Shown: positions 14,512 through 22,427, counted from the stretch's first letter. The stretch: 25,711 nucleotides of DNA from an uncultured Opitutia bacterium (GCA_903868455.1 CAIPVK010000294.1:1-25711); one strand, 5' to 3'. Translations and numbers: made by a program. Notes: generated from the letters alone by a model not told the origin.

Positions 14512-15954
14512 ATGTCCCAGCCCGGGATCCAGCAAAGCCAGCGCCAAGTCCAAGGCCTCGTCCTCACCCCCCAGCTGAGGCAGTCCCTCCGCATCCTGCA
14601 GGTCCCCGCCACGGAGCTCCGGCAGGTCGTGGGCGAGGAGCTCGCCGCCAACCCGCTGCTCGAGGAGGTCGAGCCCGCCGCCGCCCCTGAGGCGCCGCCG
14701 CCCGCCGAGGAGCCCGACTCGGGGCCGCCCGAGGAGCTCCGGGTCGGCGACGAGGACTTCGAGGCGCTCAAGCGGATGAAGGAGGACTGGGACGACAGCT
14801 ATTACGAGGAGGTCCGCTCGCAGGGCTACACGGCCGAGGACGAGGAGCGCCGCCGCCACCAGATGGACTCGCTCACGGGGGACGCCTCCTTGGGCGAGCA
14901 CCTCATGGAGCAGGCTCGCCTCGCCACGTCCGACCCCGAGCTGCTGCAGGCCTTCGCCGCCCTCGCGGAGTCGCTGGACGAGCGCGGCTTCCTCGAGGAG
15001 GACCTCTCGACCCTGGCCCTCGCCCGCGGCCTCGACTACGGTCGTCTGCGCGAGGCGCACGCCCTGATGCTCGGCTTCGACCCGACGGGCATCGGCGCGC
15101 GCGACCTGCGGGAGTGCTACCTCGCCCAGCTCCGGGCCGAGGGCGCCGCCCCAACCCCCGCCACGCGCCTCGTGGAGGAGGCCTGGGAGCCGCTGATGGA
15201 GCGGCGTCTGGACGTCGTCGCCCAGCGCCTCGGCTACGACGGCGAGACGCTGCGCGCCGCCCTCGCCGACCTCGCCCGGCTCGAGACCGTGCCCGCCCGC
15301 CGCTTCCGGCGCGACGACAACCGCGCGGTCACGCCGGACGTCGTGGTCGCGCGCGCGGAGGACGGCGGCTGGAAGGTGACGCTGGACGACCGCCACGTGC
15401 CCCGCCTGCGCATCGCGCCGGCCTACAAGGACATGCTCGCGGGACGCGCGCTCTCCGAGGCCGACCGCGCCTACATCCTCGAGCGGATGCGCCAGGGGCG
15501 CTTCCTCATCGGCGCCATCGAGGAGCGCCAGCGCACGCTCGAGCGCCTGACCCGCGTCCTGCTCGAGCGCCAGGCCGATTTCTTCGCCTCGGGGCCCGCG
15601 AGCCTTCGCCCGCTCACGATGGCCGAGGTCGCGGCCGAGCTCGGCGTCCACGAGACCACCGTCTCGCGCGCCGCCTCGGGCAAGTGGATGCTCACCCCCT
15701 GGGGCCTGCGCGAGTTCCGCTCCTTCTTCTCCTCGGGCGTCGCCACGGCCGAGGGCGGCGCGGTCGCCGCCTCGGGCGTGCAGGAGATCATCGCCGACAT
15801 CCTCGCGCGCGAGAACCCGGGCGACCCGCTCTCGGACGAGGCCATCACGGCCAAGCTGCGCGAGCGCGGCCTGCGCATCGCGCGCCGCACGGTCGCCAAG
15901 TACCGCGACGCGCTGGGCCTGCCTCCCGCCCACCTGCGGCGCCGGAAGGACTGA
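14512..15954 (+). CDS. rpoN: RNA polymerase sigma-54 factor
   Basis: The frame is open far upstream, but homology starts at ATG 14512, preceded by GGTGGAG 6 nt away. The 480-aa protein shows region I (QGLVLTPQLRQSLRILQVPA, rich in Gln and Leu), which contacts bacterial enhancer-binding proteins. An acidic region II (about 50-110) follows, then the core-binding domain, then the helix-turn-helix with VAAELGVHETTVSRA. The RpoN box ARRTVAKYRD (457-466) has Asp where the consensus has Glu. Sigma-54 recognises -24/-12 promoters and needs an AAA+ activator; none is encoded nearby. TTGGCA (14473-14478) and TAGGGT (14496-14501) with 17-bp spacing could be a sigma-70-type promoter, but it would leave almost no leader. 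Confidence 0.97.
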   Translation: MSQPGIQQSQRQVQGLVLTPQLRQSLRILQVPATELRQVVGEELAANPLLEEVEPAAAPEAPPPAEEPDSGPPEELRVGDEDFEALKRMKEDWDDSYYEEVRSQGYTAEDEERRRHQMDSLTGDASLGEHLMEQARLATSDPELLQAFAALAESLDERGFLEEDLSTLALARGLDYGRLREAHALMLGFDPTGIGARDLRECYLAQLRAEGAAPTPATRLVEEAWEPLMERRLDVVAQRLGYDGETLRAALADLARLETVPARRFRRDDNRAVTPDVVVARAEDGGWKVTLDDRHVPRLRIAPAYKDMLAGRALSEADRAYILERMRQGRFLIGAIEERQRTLERLTRVLLERQADFFASGPASLRPLTMAEVAAELGVHETTVSRAASGKWMLTPWGLREFRSFFSSGVATAEGGAVAASGVQEIIADILARENPGDPLSDEAITAKLRERGLRIARRTVAKYRDALGLPPAHLRRRKD

Positions 15955-15962
15955 GACCTCAG
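15951..15962. other. Palindrome CTGAGACCTCAG formed by two convergent stop codons
   Basis: The rpoN TGA (15952-15954) and the amidase TGA (15959-15961, minus strand) are 4 bp apart. They form a 5-bp inverted repeat with a 2-base centre, a variant of the motif at 114-124 and 9204-9214. Confidence 0.55.
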
Positions 15963-17239
15963 GCCTTGCCCGCGACCCGCGCCGCCAGCGCGCGCAGGCC
16001 GCCGATGTCCCGGCAGACCAGCTGCACGCCTCCCGTGCCGCCGCCGGGCAGCGTGACCGGCACGGCCAGCGCGGGCATGCCGGCCAGGCTGGCCGGGGCG
16101 TTCAGCGCGAGCAGGCGCCGACGCTCGCGGTCGTCGTGGCCGCCGCGCGGGAGCGCCGGGCCCGCGGTGCAGGGCAGGGCGAGCCAATCCCATCCGGCCT
16201 CGAGGCAGGCCCCGAGGGCGTCGGTCACGCGGGCGCGGGTTCGCTCGGCCTCGGCCAATTCGGCCGGGCCGCGGTCGCGTCCGGCCTCGAGCCTCGCGCG
16301 GACCTTGGGGTCGAGCCGGTCCGCGCGCGCGGCGAGGAGCCCTGCGTGGGCCCTCGCGGCGGCGGCGCCGCCGAGCACGGGGTAGGCCTCGCCCGCGCCC
16401 TCCAGCCGCCGTCGCAGCTCCGCGGCCTCGGCGGCGGCCTCGGCTCCCAAGCCCAGGGCCGCGCGCTCCATCGCGCCCAGCGTCGCGCCGTCGATGTCGG
16501 CCCCGGGGTCGCCCACCCATAGGCCGCGGCCGGCCCCGCGGTCCGCGGGCCCGAGCACGGCCTCCGACGTCGCTAGGAGGTCCTCCGCGCTCCCGGCGAT
16601 CCAGCCGAGGCTGTCGAAGCCCGGGGAGAGCGGGAAGACGTCCTCGGCGCCCAGGCCCGCGGGGAGGCGCAGGCCGTGCGCGCCGCACCACGTGGCGGGC
16701 ACGCGGATGGAGCCGACGGTGTCGGTGGCGAGGGCGAAGGGCACGAGGCCCGCGCCGACGGCCCAGGCCGAGCCGGAGGAGGAGCCGCCGCTCAGGCGCG
16801 CGGCGTCGGCCGGGTGGGGGCAGTCGCCGACGTGCGGGTTCTCGCCCGAGAGGCCGAAGGCGAGCTCGTTGAGCTGGGTGGCCCCGAGCAGGACCGCGCC
16901 CGCGTCGTCGCGGAAGGCCGCGGGCAGGGAGGCGTCGGCCGCCTCCGGCGCGCGCTCGTCGGAGAGGAACGAGGTGCCCGCGCCGAGGGCGCGCCCGCGC
17001 AGGCGGTAGACATCCTTGCACAGGAAGGGCGCGCCCGCGAGGGGCAGCCCGCGCCGCTCCCACGCCGCCTCGAACCGGCGGCGCAGCTCGCGCGCGTCGG
17101 GCAGGCCGACCAGCGCGGCGCGCTGCGTGTCGGCGTCGACCGCGGCGAGCCGCATCAGCCACGCCTCGGCCGCGGGACCGGGTCCGCGCGCGGCGAGGAG
17201 GTCCCGCCATTCCGCGACGCTGCGCGGGGCGGCGCTCAC
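15959..17239 (-). CDS. Amidase-signature family hydrolase
   Basis: The start is GTG 17239, overlapping the upstream stop as GTGA, giving 426 aa. The amidase signature is clear: Lys75 in FLCKD, the Ser-rich loop GGSSSGSA at 151-158 with the cis-Ser, and the nucleophile Ser177 in DTVGSIRVPA. These form the Ser-cisSer-Lys triad. Most members have DTGGS; here Val175 replaces the first Gly, next to the oxyanion hole. Family members include GatA of the Glu-tRNA(Gln) amidotransferase, urea-amidolyase components and general amidases. At 426 aa, without gatB or gatC beside it, it is more likely a stand-alone amidase; the substrate is unknown. It is the last gene of an apaG-nuclease-amidase operon. Confidence 0.87.
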   Translation of the reverse strand: MSAAPRSVAEWRDLLAARGPGPAAEAWLMRLAAVDADTQRAALVGLPDARELRRRFEAAWERRGLPLAGAPFLCKDVYRLRGRALGAGTSFLSDERAPEAADASLPAAFRDDAGAVLLGATQLNELAFGLSGENPHVGDCPHPADAARLSGGSSSGSAWAVGAGLVPFALATDTVGSIRVPATWCGAHGLRLPAGLGAEDVFPLSPGFDSLGWIAGSAEDLLATSEAVLGPADRGAGRGLWVGDPGADIDGATLGAMERAALGLGAEAAAEAAELRRRLEGAGEAYPVLGGAAAARAHAGLLAARADRLDPKVRARLEAGRDRGPAELAEAERTRARVTDALGACLEAGWDWLALPCTAGPALPRGGHDDRERRRLLALNAPASLAGMPALAVPVTLPGGGTGGVQLVCRDIGGLRALAARVAGKA

Positions 17240-18597
17240 ACGAGGTCGAGCGGGCGCCCGGGCTCGGGGTCGTGCACCTTGGCCTTGGGCAAGGCCTCGG
17301 CCAGGGCGACCTTCATCCACTCGCGCGCGGGCGGGTCGCCGTGGGTCAGGACGACGTGCCGCGGCGAGAGGTCCTTGGCGAAGGCCACGAGCTCCTCGCG
17401 GTCGGCGTGGCCGCTCAGGTGGAAGCGCTCCACCTCCGCCCGGACCTTGGCGACGTGGTCGAGGCCCTTGAACTCGAACTCGCCGCCCGGGGGCGTGGCG
17501 ATGAGCTGGCCGCCGGGCGAGTCGGGGTCGCAGTAGCCGGCGAAGAACACGGCGGATTCCTCGTGGTCGAGGATGTTGGCGGCGACGCGCCAGGCGGGCG
17601 TCTTCTCGACGAGCATGCCGCTGGAGAGCAGGTAGATGCCGGCCTCGCGGGGTCGGCGTCCGGGGTCGGCGTACTGCTTGCGCAGGGCGATGATCCCCAG
17701 CCGGTCGAGCACCTTGCGGTCGAAGCTGAGCTGGCGTGTGCGCTTGGAGGCCTCCGCGAGGTAGTCGCAGAGGTCGAGCCCGAGGCCGGAGCAGAAGATC
17801 GGGCAGTCGGCGAGCTCGCCGCGCCCGGCGGCCTCGTCGAGGAAGACGAGCAGCTCCTGCATGCGCCCGAAGGCGAAGGCCGGGATGAGGACCGAGCCGC
17901 CGCGGTCGATGACGCGGTTGATGCCGCGCAGCAGGCGGCGCTCCTCGGCGGCGCGGCTGGCGTCGGGCACCGTGGTGGTGGCGCCGCGCGTGCACTCCAT
18001 GATGAGGATGTCGGCGGGGGTCCGCGGGAACTCCGCCGCGGGGACGGTGCGCTGGGGGGTGAAGTGGACGTCGCCCGTGACGAAGGTGCGGACGCCGCGG
18101 TGGACGGCGGAGAAGCCGGTCGCGCCGGCCACGTGGCCCGCGCGGTGGAAGGTGAGCTCGACCTCGTCCTCGCCGCGGCCCACGCGGCGCGGGTTGTTCA
18201 GCGGCACCGCCGAGAGGGCGGCCTCGACGCGCTCGATGTCGGAGGCGGTGTAGAGGGGCAGGTCGGCCACGCCGAGCTCCTCGCGCTGGCGTCCCATGAC
18301 GGCGAGCGAGTTGCGCAGGAGGCGCTGGGCGAAGAGCGTGTTCGCGGCGGAGGTGAGGACCCGCGACCGCGGGTTGCCGCGGACGAGCAGGGGGAGCGAC
18401 CCGAGGTGGTCGAGGTGGCAGTGGGTCAGCACGATGCTGTCCACCGTGCCCTCGACGAGCCCGAGCCGGGGCAGGGAGGGCTTGCCGACGTGCTTGGGGT
18501 GCATGCCGCAGTCGACGACCATGCGGTGCTCCCCGAACTCGAGGAGGAGGGAGTTGGCCCCGATGTCGCGGCCGGAGTTGAGGTCGGTGAGGCGCAT
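17236..18597 (-). CDS. Beta-CASP metallo-beta-lactamase-fold ribonuclease (CPSF73/YSH1-like)
   Basis: The 453-aa protein starts at ATG 18597, 2 bp after the apaG stop. The metal site is complete: HxHxDH at 59-64 (THCHLDHLGSL), a His in FHRAGHVAGATGF, Asp in TGDVHF, and late His residues in HLSGHADREELVAF (near 397) and VVLTHGD (near 419). The inserted region ECTRGATT to AFAFGRMQELL is typical of the beta-CASP domain of RNA-processing nucleases. The likely role is cytoplasmic endo- or exonuclease action on RNA, from the family. Its end overlaps the amidase start by 4 bp, so the two should be translationally coupled. Confidence 0.88.
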   Translation of the reverse strand: MRLTDLNSGRDIGANSLLLEFGEHRMVVDCGMHPKHVGKPSLPRLGLVEGTVDSIVLTHCHLDHLGSLPLLVRGNPRSRVLTSAANTLFAQRLLRNSLAVMGRQREELGVADLPLYTASDIERVEAALSAVPLNNPRRVGRGEDEVELTFHRAGHVAGATGFSAVHRGVRTFVTGDVHFTPQRTVPAAEFPRTPADILIMECTRGATTTVPDASRAAEERRLLRGINRVIDRGGSVLIPAFAFGRMQELLVFLDEAAGRGELADCPIFCSGLGLDLCDYLAEASKRTRQLSFDRKVLDRLGIIALRKQYADPGRRPREAGIYLLSSGMLVEKTPAWRVAANILDHEESAVFFAGYCDPDSPGGQLIATPPGGEFEFKGLDHVAKVRAEVERFHLSGHADREELVAFAKDLSPRHVVLTHGDPPAREWMKVALAEALPKAKVHDPEPGRPLDLV

Positions 18598-18599
18598 GC

Positions 18600-18980
18600 T
18601 CAGGCGGCGGGGTCCATCGCGAACTCCGGGATGCGGACGTGCAGGGGCGCGCCGGACGCGTCCTTGCCGTGGAAGGCGCCGGTGGCGCGCAGGGGCCCGC
18701 CCGCGACGTGCTGGCTGTGGTAGCGGAAGACCTCGCCGGGGCGGAGGGTGGGCGTCTCGCCCACGATGCCGTCGCCCTCCACGATCTCCCGGGTCCCGTC
18801 CGGGTGGGTCAGGATCCACTTCCGGCCCAGGAGGGTCACGGTGCGGTCCGAGAAGTTGGCGATGGCGAGATGGTACACGAAGGTGTGGGCGTGGGCGTCG
18901 GCGAAGTCGGGGTTGCGGCGGTGGACGACCTTCTCGACGGTCACCTGCAGTCCGGGCAGTTCGGGCGAACCCTGGGGCAC
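18600..18980 (-). CDS. apaG: ApaG-family protein
   Basis: The best start is GTG 18980, which gives 126 aa, close to the 125 aa of E. coli ApaG. An in-frame ATG at 19067 would add 29 Arg-rich residues that do not look like family sequence. The fibronectin-III-like fold is indicated by LQVTVEKVV, FVYHLAIANFSDRTVTLLGR, the family glycine motif GDGIVGETPTLRPGE (GxGxxG) and a late AFHGKDASG. ApaG is a small protein long linked to the apaH locus and metal tolerance, with an unclear biochemical role. The only nearby purine-rich sequence, AGGGG, is just 2 nt from the start, so initiation is not by a normal Shine-Dalgarno. First gene of a three-gene operon. Confidence 0.9.
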   Translation of the reverse strand: MPQGSPELPGLQVTVEKVVHRRNPDFADAHAHTFVYHLAIANFSDRTVTLLGRKWILTHPDGTREIVEGDGIVGETPTLRPGEVFRYHSQHVAGGPLRATGAFHGKDASGAPLHVRIPEFAMDPAA

Positions 18981-19077
18981 GACCCCTAGGCAACCCCGAA
19001 CGCCCCCGGGAGGAAGGAAAAAGCGCCGTTCGACGGTCCGTCTTGCCCTTCGCCGTCCCTCCCCCACGTTCGAGCCG

Positions 19078-21606
19078 ATGTCATCCGCCGCCGCCGCCGC
19101 CCCTGTCCGGATTCCCCGGAAGTGGTGGGTGCTCGCGGGTTACCTCCTCCTCCTGCTCGCCTCCTGGGCCTGGCAGGCGGCGCGCCCGGACGCCGACAAC
19201 CGCGCCCGGCTCGTCCCGATGCGCGCGGACGGCGTCGGCGCGCCCGTCGTGATCCTCGGGCGCCTGCCCGACCGCTCGGAGGGCTCCGGCTTCGACCGCG
19301 CCCTGCTCGCGGCCACGGACGCCCCGGTCTGGCGCCTTGAATGGCCCCGCTCCGGTCCCGGCCCCGCCCCCGAGTTCTCCACCCAGGCGATCGCGGCGGA
19401 TTTCCCCCGCCTCCTCCGCGAGGCCGCCGACACGCTGGCCGACGGCCCCGTGCACGTGGTCGGCGAGGGCATGGGCGGCGTGGTCGCCGCCGAGGTCGCG
19501 TCGCGCCATCCGGCGCTCGTCCGCTCGCTGGCGCTCGTCAACTCGCCCGGCTCGCAGGAGTACACCCTGCTCGGCAACGCCGTCGCCAACAAGTTCGTCT
19601 ACTTCTTCCACCACATCCCCTTCGTCCTGGCCGACAACTTCCTCCCGCACTTCGGCCTGCTCGCCGAGGCGCGCGTCAACCGCGCCTACTCCGCGGTCTT
19701 CTTCGCCAGCGACCTGACCGAGATGCGCGCGTTCCTGCGCCGCTGGGACGGCCCGGCGCTGCTCGCGCACGGCGAGGACAACTGGGTCACGCCGCCCGAC
19801 GCCGCCCGCTACTCGGCCCTGCTCATGCCGCAGGCGTGGCTCTCCCTCCTGCCCGGTGGCAGGGAATTCGCCCGGCCCTCGGACGCGGCCGAGCGCGTCG
19901 CGGCCTTCCACGGTCGGGTCGCCGCCGGCGTCGCGCCCGTCCGTCCGGCTCCCGCGCCGGCCGACGCGCCCTATCCCGAGCTCGTGACCTCCTCCGGCCC
20001 GCGCTTCTGGATCCTGATGGGCGTGATATCGGTCTGCACCTTCGTCGCGGAGGACCCGACCTGCCTCGCCTGCGGCCTGCTCGCGGCGGAGGGCATCATC
20101 GGCTTCTGGTGGGCGGCGCTCGCCTGCACCGTGGGCATCTTCGTCGGCGACATGGTCCTCTACCTCGCCGGCTACACGCTCGGCCGACGCGCCCTCCGCG
20201 TGCCGCCCCTGCGCTGGATGGTGCAGGAGCACGAGATCGACCGCATGTCCGCCTGGTTCAGCTCGCCGCGCGGGCTGATGGTCATCGTCAGCTCGCGCTT
20301 CATCCCCGCCAGCCGTGTCCCGACCTTCGTCACGGCCGGCATCCTGCGCCTGAGCCTGCCGCGGCTGGGGCTCCTCCTCTTCGTGGCGGCGCTGGTCTGG
20401 ACGCCCGTCCTGATGTGGCTCGGCCACACCTTCGGCCCGCCCTTCATGGCGGAGTTTCCCAAGTACAAGCAGCACGCCGCCTGGATCATCCTCGGGGTCT
20501 TCCTCGGCATCTGGGTGGTGACCCATTGGCTGCTGCCGCTGGCCACCCGACGCGGCCGCCGCGAGGTCCTCCTTCGCGTCACGCGCCTGACGCGGGCCGA
20601 CTTCCGCCCCGCCTGGCTGCGCCTCGCCCCGACGCTCCTCCGCCTGCATGGCGCGGCCCTCCTTCGCGGCCGTCCCGCCGCGGGCTGCGCGGCGAACCCC
20701 GGCTTCGGTCGGCTGGGCGGCGCGCTCGGCGACGCCAAGGGCGAGCTGCTCGAGCCCTTCGCCGCCGACGCCCGCACCTGCGCCTACCTCCGGCTCGAGG
20801 CCGGCTCGCGGGCGACCGAGGCCGCGCTCGATTTCGCCCAGCGCCACGGCTACCCGCTCGCGCTCAAGCCCGAGGTCGCCCGAGGCGGCGCCGGCCTGCT
20901 GAAGCTGCTCGGCCCGGCGGACCTCCGCGCCGCCCTCGCGGCGCCGCTCGCCGGCGACTGGCTGCTCCAGCCTTGGGCGGAGGGCCGCGAGTTCGAGGTT
21001 GTCTGGCGGCGCGACCCCGGGGCCCAGGTGGGCGAGCTGGTCGCGGTGGTCGAGAAGGCGCCGGTCGAGGTGCGCGGCGACGGCGTCCGGCCGCTCGAGA
21101 CGTTGATCTGGGACGACCCCGTGGCCGTCGCGAGGGCCGACCTCTACCAGCGCCTGCACACGCCGACCCTCCTGCGCGTGCCCGCCGACGGCGAGGTCGT
21201 CCGACTCGACCTCTCGGGTTCCTGGGAGCATGGGGCGAGCCCGCGCCGCCGCGCCGAGCTCGAGACCGACGCCTTGCGCGACCAGCTCGACCGCTACTGC
21301 CGCCTCTATCCGGGCCTGCACCATGCGCGCCTGGACCTGCGGGCGGCCGACGAGGCGTCCCTGCTCGCCGGCCGGTTCGCCGTGACCGAGGTCGAGGGCG
21401 CCGGCCATCTCTCGTCCGCCCTGCGCGACCGCGCCGAGCCGACCTCGGTGTCGCGCGCCCTCGCCGTCCGCCAGCTCGAGGGGCAGTTCCGCGCCGGCCA
21501 CGCCAATCTCGACCACGGTCTCCGCAAGGTCCCGCTGCCCGAGCTCCTCGCCCGCCGCGCCGAGGCCGCCGGCCGCCCCGACGGTTTCCGGATCGCGGGG
21601 GAGTGA
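19078..21606 (+). CDS. Alpha/beta-hydrolase-like + DedA/VTT + ATP-grasp fusion membrane protein
   Basis: The start ATG 19078 gives 842 aa. A membrane helix (about 16-35) leads to an alpha/beta-hydrolase-like domain (about 50-285). The expected GxSxG is GEGMG, with Gly131 in place of Ser. The acid position looks like Asn235 (GEDNWVTP), and the His position is Arg262 (GGREFARP), so it is probably inactive. Residues of about 310-492 are a DedA/VTT domain with FVAEDPTCLACG, GIFVGDMVLYLAGY and SRFIPASRVPTFVTAG; all key E, GD, R and P positions are kept. Residues of about 575-790 look like an ATP-grasp of the D-Ala-D-Ala ligase type: YPLALKPE (Lys597), a Gly-rich loop, LLQPWAEGREFEV (Glu638), VEKAPVEVRGDGV, ARLDL (Asp753) and VTEVEGAG (Glu771, Glu773). 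Activity is not established. Confidence 0.82.
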   Translation: MSSAAAAAPVRIPRKWWVLAGYLLLLLASWAWQAARPDADNRARLVPMRADGVGAPVVILGRLPDRSEGSGFDRALLAATDAPVWRLEWPRSGPGPAPEFSTQAIAADFPRLLREAADTLADGPVHVVGEGMGGVVAAEVASRHPALVRSLALVNSPGSQEYTLLGNAVANKFVYFFHHIPFVLADNFLPHFGLLAEARVNRAYSAVFFASDLTEMRAFLRRWDGPALLAHGEDNWVTPPDAARYSALLMPQAWLSLLPGGREFARPSDAAERVAAFHGRVAAGVAPVRPAPAPADAPYPELVTSSGPRFWILMGVISVCTFVAEDPTCLACGLLAAEGIIGFWWAALACTVGIFVGDMVLYLAGYTLGRRALRVPPLRWMVQEHEIDRMSAWFSSPRGLMVIVSSRFIPASRVPTFVTAGILRLSLPRLGLLLFVAALVWTPVLMWLGHTFGPPFMAEFPKYKQHAAWIILGVFLGIWVVTHWLLPLATRRGRREVLLRVTRLTRADFRPAWLRLAPTLLRLHGAALLRGRPAAGCAANPGFGRLGGALGDAKGELLEPFAADARTCAYLRLEAGSRATEAALDFAQRHGYPLALKPEVARGGAGLLKLLGPADLRAALAAPLAGDWLLQPWAEGREFEVVWRRDPGAQVGELVAVVEKAPVEVRGDGVRPLETLIWDDPVAVARADLYQRLHTPTLLRVPADGEVVRLDLSGSWEHGASPRRRAELETDALRDQLDRYCRLYPGLHHARLDLRAADEASLLAGRFAVTEVEGAGHLSSALRDRAEPTSVSRALAVRQLEGQFRAGHANLDHGLRKVPLPELLARRAEAAGRPDGFRIAGE

Positions 21607-21832
21607 GGCGCGGGGAGCGGGGAGCGAGGAGCGGGAGAGGGGAGTGAGGTGAATCGATTGAGGGCGCTCACTTGATGCCGATTCGTACCGATGGCTATCC
21701 ACGTTCAGGCAACGTCCTGCGTCCAAGCGTCACCTGATGCGCGGTGGAATCTTAGGCGGAGGGGTTAAGTCGGACACCGAAGGGTCGCTCATGCCCCGCT
21801 CCCCGCGCCCCACTCCTCGCTCCCCGCTCCCT
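21607..21832. repeat. Inverted-repeat element C with 7-mer arms
   Basis: This fills the 227-bp gap between two convergent genes. The left arm (21609-21652) is a tandem of 7-mers: GGGGAGC, GGGGAGC, GAGGAGC, GGGAGAG, GGGAGTG. The right arm (about 21793-21832) reads GCCCCGC, TCCCCGC, GCCCCAC, TCCTCGC, TCCCCGC and TCCCTTT, the reverse complement. The 140 or so bases between the arms are less GC-rich than the surroundings, with no believable gene, and do not resemble the cores of elements A and B. Both arms abut the stop codons of the flanking genes. Confidence 0.8.
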
Positions 21833-21833
21833 T

Positions 21834-22427
21834 TCAGCCAGCCGCCGTCCACCCGTGGCACAGGGCGATCGCCGCGGCGTCGGCCTCGTCGTGCGCCAAC
21901 TCGCCCTCGGTGCCCAGCAGGCTGCGGATCATGCGCGCGACCTGCGACTTGTCCGCCCGTCCGTTGCCCGTCACCGCCTGCTTGATGCGGGAGGGCGCGT
22001 ATTCCGCGACCGGGACGCCCAGCGCGCCGGCCGCGGCCAAGGCGGCCCCGCGCGAGGCGCCGAGGATGGCGACCGTGCGGAGGTTCTGGACGTAGACGGT
22101 GGACTCGAGGGCGACCGCGCCGACGCGGTGGGCCCGGCCCATGGCCAGCACCTCCGCGTGGATGCGGGCGAGGCAGTCGTGGGCGGGCAGGCCGGCGGGC
22201 ATCCGGAGGGTCGCGCTCGCCCGCAGTCGCGGCGTCGCGCCCGTCAGGTCCACGACGGCCAAGCCCGTGCCCCGCAGCGAGGGGTCGATGCCGAGGACCA
22301 CGCCGCGGAACCCCCGGGGCCCCTGGGGCGAGGCGCGGCGCGCGGCCGAGGGCTTTCGTCCGACCGAGCCCGACCGGATGGCGTCGGTCCAGAGCGAGCG
22401 TGCGGAGCGGGCGGCCACGGGAGCCAT
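21834..22427 (-). CDS. ruvC: Holliday junction resolvase RuvC
   Basis: RuvC cuts four-way junctions as a dimer with RuvAB. Visible motifs are GIDPSLRGTGLAV (catalytic Asp48), ALESTVYVQN (Glu108), the ILGASRGAALAAA helix, YAPSRIKQAVTGNGRADKSQ, and HDEADAAAIALCH with acidic residues Asp180 and Asp183. ATG 22427 gives 197 aa, with a 42-residue Arg/Ser-rich extension before the fold; GTG 22301 would give a 155-aa minimal enzyme starting MVLGIDPS. I prefer the ATG because the extension has a structured look (SARSLWTDAIRSG), but this is uncertain. It diverges from a secreted propeller gene across 76 bp. Its stop touches the right arm of repeat element C. Confidence 0.88.
   Translation of the reverse strand: MAPVAARSARSLWTDAIRSGSVGRKPSAARRASPQGPRGFRGVVLGIDPSLRGTGLAVVDLTGATPRLRASATLRMPAGLPAHDCLARIHAEVLAMGRAHRVGAVALESTVYVQNLRTVAILGASRGAALAAAGALGVPVAEYAPSRIKQAVTGNGRADKSQVARMIRSLLGTEGELAHDEADAAAIALCHGWTAAG

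Noticed and set aside
18981..19067. apaG start at ATG 19067
   Set aside because: It would add 29 residues rich in Arg without family similarity and overlap the divergent promoter region. GTG 18980 gives the usual ApaG length.
19081..21726. 881-codon minus-strand open frame opposite the fusion gene
   Set aside because: Its composition is that of a codon shadow, while the plus strand has membrane helices and three domain signatures.
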